Assembly: GCA_965659845.1 (NCBI GenBank)
Contig: CBFHXS010000013.1
Coordinates: 1-37,061 of the forward strand
Source of the DNA: Brumimicrobium sp965659845
Lineage (GTDB): Bacteria > Bacteroidota > Bacteroidia > Flavobacteriales_D > Crocinitomicaceae
Reading direction: 5' to 3'
DNA length: 37,061 nt
The notes under the pieces are model-generated. The model had not been told where the DNA came from, did not search any database, and saw only the letters and a list, made by a program, of their open reading frames with translations. Below are positions 31,934-37,061 of the stretch, piece by piece. Each line of letters starts with the position of its first letter. Positions within the stretch are counted from its first letter, which is position 1. The position numbers were made by a program, and so were the translations under genes.

Positions 31934-33327
31934 TCCTTCAATGGCTCCAGCCAATTTCTATGTTTAAGATCATATTTTAATGCCGTAAGATCGAGCTCTT
32001 TACTAACAAAAAGCTGTGACGCCCGACCGTTTAAACTGACATAAATTTCAGCATGTACAGCAGGATCTTCAAAGGTAAAGCTATGTCCATGATATTCGAC
32101 AGTTTTCCCCTTATAATTTTCATGAATAATGTCAGCAAATTGCAAAATCATATCAGGTTGTGTCGCCATTTGATCTTCTTGCGTTTCTGTTAAATAATCG
32201 AGGTTGTTGATTTCGGACATTCTCCCAGTCGAGCGGTCCTCAACATAAAACGTTGCATGACCTTCTTTATGCATAAGCATAACCCTCCAAGAGAAACGAA
32301 AACCTTCCTCATTCCAGAATAAATCACCTGGATAAAGCACATATCTGAAAGGAACTACAATCTGAATAAATATGTAGACTCCCAACAGAACTGAAATTAC
32401 CTTACGTTTCGATTTACTGTTTTTTTTGATCGGTGGATTAAAAGGTGGAATGGTAGGTCTGATTCCTGAAAAGATAGAACGTAAAAACTGTAAAATATGC
32501 TCATGGAACTTTGCACTAAAAAAGATCAAGGTAGAAAAAATCATCACCCAAGGAAATACACCAATTGGAAATAGCATCCATGTTACCAAATGAAAAACAA
32601 CAACGGCAACATAGGCAAGAGGACGAGTTCTTCGTGACAATAAAAAGAAAACAATAAAAAGGTCGTAAAAACATCCGAACCAACTGAAGAAGTACGCGAC
32701 CCAAGGTTGATCAAGCAAATTTCCAAAAAGCGGAATATTATGATGGGCCTGTAGCCAGATTTTTAGTGGTAGCGCCTCCACAAGCCAGTCATAATTTAAT
32801 TTAGCTAATCCAGCAAAAACATAAACAACTGCAAGTTGGAACTTAAGAATGTTAATCGTCCATGCTGGTGTTCTCTTCCAGCGTATAGAAGGCTTTAACA
32901 TTGCATCTACAGAAAGTTTACGATTTGCAGGCACCCAGATCATCAAAAAAGTCATGAGACTTACAAAATAATAGTGGTTGAGGTAATTTGATTTATCGAG
33001 TAACTCAACATATGTAAAACATAGAAAGTAAGTCGCTGCTGCCCATTTATACTTAAAACCAATTAAGATGCATAATGCTGAAAAAATCATTATAGCAAAA
33101 GGCAAGTACATCCATATATCAGGCAAAGGTTTTACCCATTCAAAACCCAAATAACCAAAGTAATACTGGGGATCGATGTACAATGATTGCACCCAGCCCT
33201 TGGCAACAAAACGCGCAGATCCAAACAAGAGCAAAGCCCCAAAAATTATTCTGAAAATAATTAGAGGGGCTATACTAACGCTATTAAATAGCGCCTTTGA
33301 TATGCCGTTTTTAAATTGACTAATCAC
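31930..33327 (-). CDS. HTTM-domain membrane protein, vitamin K-dependent gamma-carboxylase homologue
   Basis: This 465-residue polytopic membrane protein belongs to the HTTM family, which includes the eukaryotic gamma-glutamyl carboxylase (GGCX). Many hydrophobic helices fill residues 20-285; a soluble tail of about 150 residues follows (FRYVLYPGDLFWNEEGFRFSWRVMLMHKEGHATFYVED). Stretches that line up by eye with human GGCX are VYVFAGLAKLNYDWL, where Lys176 falls at the catalytic-base Lys218, and FHLVTWMLFPIGVFPW, where His246 matches FHCMNSQLFSIGMF. DKSNYLNHYY (111-120) is another family signature. GGCX uses reduced vitamin K to turn Glu into gamma-carboxyglutamate. Whether this protein does so is not known. 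The start is GTG 33327, overlapping the imelysin stop by eight bases, and the stop overlaps the FecA-type gene by four. Confidence 0.85.
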   Translation of the reverse strand: MISQFKNGISKALFNSVSIAPLIIFRIIFGALLLFGSARFVAKGWVQSLYIDPQYYFGYLGFEWVKPLPDIWMYLPFAIMIFSALCILIGFKYKWAAATYFLCFTYVELLDKSNYLNHYYFVSLMTFLMIWVPANRKLSVDAMLKPSIRWKRTPAWTINILKFQLAVVYVFAGLAKLNYDWLVEALPLKIWLQAHHNIPLFGNLLDQPWVAYFFSWFGCFYDLFIVFFLLSRRTRPLAYVAVVVFHLVTWMLFPIGVFPWVMIFSTLIFFSAKFHEHILQFLRSIFSGIRPTIPPFNPPIKKNSKSKRKVISVLLGVYIFIQIVVPFRYVLYPGDLFWNEEGFRFSWRVMLMHKEGHATFYVEDRSTGRMSEINNLDYLTETQEDQMATQPDMILQFADIIHENYKGKTVEYHGHSFTFEDPAVHAEIYVSLNGRASQLFVSKELDLTALKYDLKHRNWLEPLKD

Positions 33328-34393
33328 CGTCGTTATCTTGATATGTAATCAGAACTCCGAAAGCTGAGGTCATGTCTGTTTTTATATTGACAGTTTGCTG
33401 TTGCAACATTAAGTAGAGTTCATTACAGGCTGTTACATCATCTTGCATCGCTACTTCAAATGATGAAGAAAAACCATCAACCTTGTTTATTATACTTGTG
33501 AAATTGCCATCTATTGTATTATCCAAAGTAGATCTTTCCAAGTGACCCAAATAATCATCGCAACCTGTACCATCACTATTACCATCAAAACTATTTCCTC
33601 TATACACCTTCTGCAGCGCAACAATACTTTCTCGAAGGAGATCAAAAGATATTCCGCTATATCTAGCCTCAATAAATTCAGGCATCTGAATATCTAAGCT
33701 CTGCTTACCCAAAGGGATTCCAACCTTTGCATTTTTGGCTAATTCATAATCTCTATTGAATTCATTAATAAAAAGTGAAAATCCTGATGTAGAAGATGTA
33801 CCTTTTGATGCATTGAAGGTCGATTCATATGTTCCCCATCCACTAAGAACTGTTGCAGTTTCATTCACCATTTTTTCAACCACGTCTTGAATATATGTTC
33901 TACAAACAGAATTCGATTGAATGGAATCAAGTGCACCTGCACGATACAATAAATAATCAAGTGATGGTAAACCTATAGCATCAGCATTTGCTGCTGTCCC
34001 TAGGGTGTAAGAGCCAGACGAAATATTCGCATCAATATCTGATGTATCCACAGGATAAGTAGCTGTCGCTCCTTTGAATGCATTATCTCGTATTGGACCA
34101 AAATCAAATATCTTTACAGTTTGCCATGTCAAATAAGCAGCCTTCCAAGAATCACGAATGCTTTGAAGATCTTGTTCTGAGGTGTTTTGATTCAGTTGAG
34201 CAACTTCGCTATTCAAGTCATTTAGGTCAGAACTAAACTGATTCAGTGATGGGAGAATAATATTGCCAGATAGATTAACCAACAATGCTCCTTTATCAAA
34301 CTCCTGCTCTTGCGGATCATCACCTTCTTTGTTGCAAGAAGATAATACCACAGTTGAAATTACAACACCGCATAAAATTGTTCTCCAATTCAT
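33320..34393 (-). CDS. Imelysin-family (peptidase M75-like) lipoprotein
   Basis: This 357-residue lipoprotein has the signal MNWRTILCGVVISTVVLSSC with lipidated Cys20. The mature part is all-helical and matches imelysin/EfeO-like proteins: LRDSW-type segment IRDSWKAAYLTWQTVKIFDFGPIRDN at about 79-104 and the second half GLPSLDYLLYRAGAL at 141-155. Imelysins carry a GxHxxE motif there; this protein has G141, P143 and D146, so the histidine and glutamate are replaced. Family members bind iron or help its uptake, and 'protease' activity is doubtful for most. It follows the DUF4856 gene by four bases and its end overlaps the HTTM gene, so the products probably act together at the periplasmic side of the outer membrane. 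Confidence 0.85.
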   Translation of the reverse strand: MNWRTILCGVVISTVVLSSCNKEGDDPQEQEFDKGALLVNLSGNIILPSLNQFSSDLNDLNSEVAQLNQNTSEQDLQSIRDSWKAAYLTWQTVKIFDFGPIRDNAFKGATATYPVDTSDIDANISSGSYTLGTAANADAIGLPSLDYLLYRAGALDSIQSNSVCRTYIQDVVEKMVNETATVLSGWGTYESTFNASKGTSSTSGFSLFINEFNRDYELAKNAKVGIPLGKQSLDIQMPEFIEARYSGISFDLLRESIVALQKVYRGNSFDGNSDGTGCDDYLGHLERSTLDNTIDGNFTSIINKVDGFSSSFEVAMQDDVTACNELYLMLQQQTVNIKTDMTSAFGVLITYQDNDGD

Positions 34394-34397
34394 TTTC

Positions 34398-35540
34398 CTA
34401 GTATTTAGATTCTATTGTTGTTTTGATTCCATTAAGGTCGCTGATCGTCATGTCCCAGAAGTTAGTTTTGAACTGAGCCATAAGTGCAGCATGCTCTGTA
34501 GGTGTCATTCTTCGCGTTTCTGTTGGCGCATACCTTAAATTCCAGGCAAATGCATATGCTTCTGCCAAAGCGTGCAAGAATACTGCATCGTCCGTCCCAA
34601 AATTCGCAATAGCTCCATCGATGTAGTCAACAGTTTGATAAGCAGAAATCTCTTCCCATTCTGTTCTTAATGCTAAGATTGCTTCATCACGATCAGCTAG
34701 AACATCGTTAGAAATCGCTGCTCTTCCTTTCAGAAAATTATCCATCATGTCCGCATTACAGTTCAAGACCGGATCTTGACTATTGCAGTATTTTCCCCAC
34801 AAGTCAGAAGGGATAGCACTTGGGAAATCAATGTCAACACCAAAGTATCCGAAAGCCTCATCAAAATGATGCTCCATTTCAGTGTAATACTTTCCATTTG
34901 CAGGATCTTCTGCAGTTGTATTATCTACATCCATTTTACCTGAGCCAAAATAAACATTCAATGCCTGATGCATGAATACTGCTCCCATCAAACCTTTTTC
35001 GATTAGCTGAACGTACTCAACCCCGTTCCCATTGAAGAAGTATGTTGATCCGGAACCTGTGGTTAGCGTTCCTGCTTGTCCGTTTGAAGCCGTCATTGCA
35101 TTGGACTGACTAGATACAGCCAAACTATCCATCCACTCTTCAAAAAGATCCACATCTGCAGTGAAACATTTATCTTTCAGTTGTTTTGTAGAAGAAAAAG
35201 TAAAATTACCATTCCCGTTATCTCCCACATTCGCAAACATATCTTTTAAATCCTGAGCAGATACTGTAGTTGAATTTCCAGTTTTCATCAACACGGTCAT
35301 CTCTCTCAACTGATTTAATCGGTCCGTTTGACCCGAATAACTTACCGTAGAGTTACCATCACTATCCGTAAAAGAATATGTAGTTGGTACTGTATATGTT
35401 GCCTCTGGATAAGTGCAACTTCCATCGTCCTTATCTGCCTCTTCGCTGTAGTTAGACGCTATAGGATCGGTACACCCTTCTTTCTTACAAGCCACTGCTC
35501 CAACGAGCAAAACTGATAATAATAGTGTCTTCTTTAACAT
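34398..35540 (-). CDS. DUF4856 lipoprotein
   Basis: This 380-residue lipoprotein has the signal MLKKTLLLSVLLVGAVAC (lipidated Cys18). Residues 18-45 form a cysteine/aspartate module (CTDPIASNY...DKDDGSC) almost identical to that of the lipoprotein at 19168-20412. The rest matches my memory of DUF4856: YTVPTTYSFTDSDGNSTVSYSGQTDRLNQLREM near 49-81, YVQLIEKGLMGAVFMHQALNVYF near 176-198 and MEHHFDEAFGYFG at 222-234. DUF4856 proteins are helical, and the His/Glu-rich HHFDEAFGYFG segment could bind metal, though that is inference. In Bacteroidota it often precedes an imelysin-family gene, as here. It is the first gene of the four-gene operon and has a plausible promoter upstream. Confidence 0.85.
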   Translation of the reverse strand: MLKKTLLLSVLLVGAVACKKEGCTDPIASNYSEEADKDDGSCTYPEATYTVPTTYSFTDSDGNSTVSYSGQTDRLNQLREMTVLMKTGNSTTVSAQDLKDMFANVGDNGNGNFTFSSTKQLKDKCFTADVDLFEEWMDSLAVSSQSNAMTASNGQAGTLTTGSGSTYFFNGNGVEYVQLIEKGLMGAVFMHQALNVYFGSGKMDVDNTTAEDPANGKYYTEMEHHFDEAFGYFGVDIDFPSAIPSDLWGKYCNSQDPVLNCNADMMDNFLKGRAAISNDVLADRDEAILALRTEWEEISAYQTVDYIDGAIANFGTDDAVFLHALAEAYAFAWNLRYAPTETRRMTPTEHAALMAQFKTNFWDMTISDLNGIKTTIESKY

Positions 35541-35575
35541 TTTATTCTCTTTTAAATTGATTTCTAATTCGGGTA

Positions 35576-35606
35576 CAAAGTAAAATCAAGAACGCGCAAA
35601 TCACAA
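35576..35606 (-). promoter_or_regulatory. Candidate promoter of the DUF4856-imelysin-HTTM-receptor operon
   Basis: On the minus strand, TTG (35606-35604), a 20-base spacer and TTACTTTG (35583-35576) resemble the -33/-7 Bacteroidota promoter, with one mismatch in TAnnTTTG. The start would be near 35569, giving a leader of about 29 bases to the ATG at 35540. I saw no Fur-type palindrome in the 206-base interval. Confidence 0.4.
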
Positions 35607-35669
35607 TACCTAAAAAGTGGTATTTTAGAATCATTTTAAATAAGAGGCTGATTTTTAGATAAATTGTTG

Positions 35670-35703
35670 TTGGGAGACCTTTTGAGTAAAAACACTATTT
35701 TCG
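35670..35703 (+). promoter_or_regulatory. Weak candidate promoter of msrB
   Basis: TTG (35670-35672), a 23-base spacer and TATTTTCG (35696-35703) resemble the -33/-7 pattern with one mismatch and a long spacer. It lies about 43 bases before the msrB ATG. Confidence 0.22.
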
Positions 35704-35746
35704 TCAAACATTTATTCTATAACCTTGTTGAGCTAATGAACAAGAT

Positions 35747-36151
35747 ATGGACATGGAAGAAAATAAGTCATATAACACATTAACAGACGAAGAAAAACGT
35801 GTCATCGTAAATAAAGGAACCGAACGTCCTTTTACAGGTACATTACTTGACAATAAAAAAGAAGGTGTTTACGTATGCAAACAATGCGAAAACCCACTAT
35901 ATATGTCAGACTCAAAGTTTAATTCAATGTGTGGCTGGCCATCTTTCGATGATGAAATTCACGAAGCTGTGGAAAGAATCCCTGACGCAGATGGTCGCAG
36001 AACTGAAATTGTTTGTGCTAACTGCAAAGGGCACCTTGGACATGTATTTTTAGGTGAAGGTTTCACACTAAAAAACACACGTCACTGCGTAAACTCCGTT
36101 TCTCTTAAGTTCTACACCACAGACGAATTCAATGAAAACAAGATTAGCTAG
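35747..36151 (+). CDS. msrB: Peptide methionine-R-sulfoxide reductase MsrB
   Basis: MsrB repairs oxidised proteins by reducing methionine-R-sulfoxide. The 134-residue product is complete. Structural zinc is bound by CxxC pairs at Cys44/Cys47 and Cys90/Cys93 (VCKQC and CANC). The catalytic cysteine is Cys114 in TRHCVNSVSLKF. GHLGHVF and CGWPSF are family motifs, and Cys62 in the latter sits where many MsrBs have the resolving cysteine. There is no signal peptide, so it is cytoplasmic, and MsrA is not fused. The ATG at 35747 is used; a second ATG two codons later would give almost the same protein. It is divergent from the DUF4856 operon and ends directly against the convergent OmpA-family gene with no spacer. 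Confidence 0.95.
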   Translation: MDMEENKSYNTLTDEEKRVIVNKGTERPFTGTLLDNKKEGVYVCKQCENPLYMSDSKFNSMCGWPSFDDEIHEAVERIPDADGRRTEIVCANCKGHLGHVFLGEGFTLKNTRHCVNSVSLKFYTTDEFNENKIS

Positions 36152-37061
36152 CTAGTTTTCTAATATTTTGAACTCAGTTCTTCTGTTCTCTTGGTGAGCA
36201 TCCTCAATTTCTGATCTCCTTTGAAGTTTAGCTATTTCAGCATCAGTTTTAATCGGTTGTTCTTCTCCATACCCCGCATATACTAAGCGGTCCTTTTTAA
36301 TTCCTTTTTCTACTAAATACTCAACAACGGCTTTTGCTCGATTCTTAGATAATTCTTTATTATAAGCAGCTGAACCTCTTGAATCTGTATGACCACTTAT
36401 TTCAATTTTCAATGATGGATTCTCATTCATCAGTTTGGTCAATCGCATCAACTCGTTTTGAGACTCGTCTCGAAGCGTATACTTATTGAGATCAAAGAAT
36501 ATATTTCGAAGTACAATTGACTCCCCAATACTAACTTTCTTTAAATCAACATTCTTTTCAACCTCCTTATATGCCTCATTTTGCTTTACATTGAAGTTTT
36601 CAGAGTGAAAAAGATATCCATCAGACTTAACAGCAATACCATAGTTTTTACCACCTGGTAAAGACACTAAAAAACGACCTGTTTTCGCATCTGAAGTAAA
36701 CTCAGCAACGATTTCATTTGTTTCATTATCTACTAGTTCAATAGAGGCTTTTAGCGGAGCTTTCGTCTTGTCGTCACGTACAATTCCTTTCAAAATAGCA
36801 AGTTGACTTTTCTTCACTTCAACTTTCGGCTCTATAACTACTGCAGAACTTGGAGCTTCGGCATTAGCGAGTAATAAATCCTCTGCCATTAGGATCGGTT
36901 TCTTTTCATCTCCGAGCAAAGTTACTTTATAAAGATCCTTATCCCCATATCCATCTTCTCTATATGAAGTCATATATGCATCTCTACCATTTGCAGCAAC
37001 AAGGAAGAAAACATCATCATCTGGTGTATTGATTGGATAACCCATATTCTCTGCATTTGAA
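36152..37061 (-). CDS. OmpA-family envelope protein with propeller and carboxypeptidase-regulatory domains, C-terminal part (N-terminus beyond window)
   Basis: The frame is open to the right edge, so the ATG at 37045 is internal and the N-terminus is missing. What remains begins inside a beta-propeller of the PD40 type (ENMGYPINTPDDDVFF, DGYGDKDLY). Next is a carboxypeptidase-regulatory-like beta-sandwich (LAILKGIVRDDKTKAPLKASIELVD...GRFLVSLPGGKNYGIAVKSDGYLF). The C-terminal OmpA-like peptidoglycan-binding domain follows (NIFFDLNKYTLRDESQNEL, ISGHTDSRGSAAYNKELSKNRAKAVVEYL, GYGEEQPI, ENRRTEFKI). Propeller, regulatory domain and OmpA in this order, often with TPR in front, is the layout of PorE, the type IX secretion protein, and of several paralogues. 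I cannot tell which without the missing part. Confidence 0.85.
   Translation of the reverse strand, partial: SNAENMGYPINTPDDDVFFLVAANGRDAYMTSYREDGYGDKDLYKVTLLGDEKKPILMAEDLLLANAEAPSSAVVIEPKVEVKKSQLAILKGIVRDDKTKAPLKASIELVDNETNEIVAEFTSDAKTGRFLVSLPGGKNYGIAVKSDGYLFHSENFNVKQNEAYKEVEKNVDLKKVSIGESIVLRNIFFDLNKYTLRDESQNELMRLTKLMNENPSLKIEISGHTDSRGSAAYNKELSKNRAKAVVEYLVEKGIKKDRLVYAGYGEEQPIKTDAEIAKLQRRSEIEDAHQENRRTEFKILEN

Noticed and set aside
35541..35746. Fur box upstream of the putative iron operon
   Set aside because: No 19-bp palindrome of the Fur type could be seen; the interval shows only weak promoter-like boxes for both strands.

Overview
The window is AT-rich DNA from a member of the Bacteroidota, most likely order Flavobacteriales (Cryomorphaceae/Crocinitomicaceae-like). 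Several things point there: a complete Bacteroidota-type Bat aerotolerance operon, TonB receptors with N-terminal carboxypeptidase-regulatory domains, lipoproteins carrying the CTDPxAxNY...DDGSC module, promoter-like TAnnTTTG elements instead of E. coli -10 boxes, and start codons without obvious Shine-Dalgarno sequences. There are 29 protein genes, two of them cut by the window edges. I see no rRNA, tRNA, CRISPR, IS element or prophage, and no gene-free stretch longer than 300 bases.

Layout. 1-9476 is mostly housekeeping: the end of a superfamily 1 helicase, metK, tsaB, a membrane-anchored TPR/HTH regulator, then a minus-strand run of dnaB, a conserved secreted protein usually mislabelled 'asparagine synthetase B' and a small membrane protein, with mnmD divergent from dnaB. 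9576-14532 is a plus-strand trio: TPR lipoprotein, membrane protein, and a secreted WD40/Ig-like/caspase protein. 14619-15992 is a saccharopine dehydrogenase-family enzyme. 16189-20412 is an outer-membrane pair, a parallel beta-helix-type lipoprotein followed by a TonB-dependent receptor, with a phased direct repeat upstream that resembles a PHO box in geometry.

20630-28943 is the eight-gene moxR-DUF58-(membrane protein)-batA-batB-batC-batD-batE operon, with adjacent genes overlapping or only a few bases apart. batD carries an 8-N gap flanked by a 78-bp perfect duplication, which I read as an assembly artefact. A small zinc-ribbon gene is divergent from moxR.

29507-35540 is the most interesting block: a four-gene minus-strand operon encoding a DUF4856 lipoprotein, an imelysin-like lipoprotein, an HTTM protein related to vitamin K-dependent gamma-glutamyl carboxylase, and a FecA-type TonB receptor. 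The genes overlap or abut, suggesting one envelope machine, probably for iron or another metal. The window ends with msrB and the C-terminal part of an OmpA-family protein of PorE-like architecture.

All family names come from motif recognition by eye; no database search was possible. Starts were moved from the longest reading frame for dnaB, mnmD, the WD40-caspase gene, both TonB receptors and batD, for reasons given in each entry.
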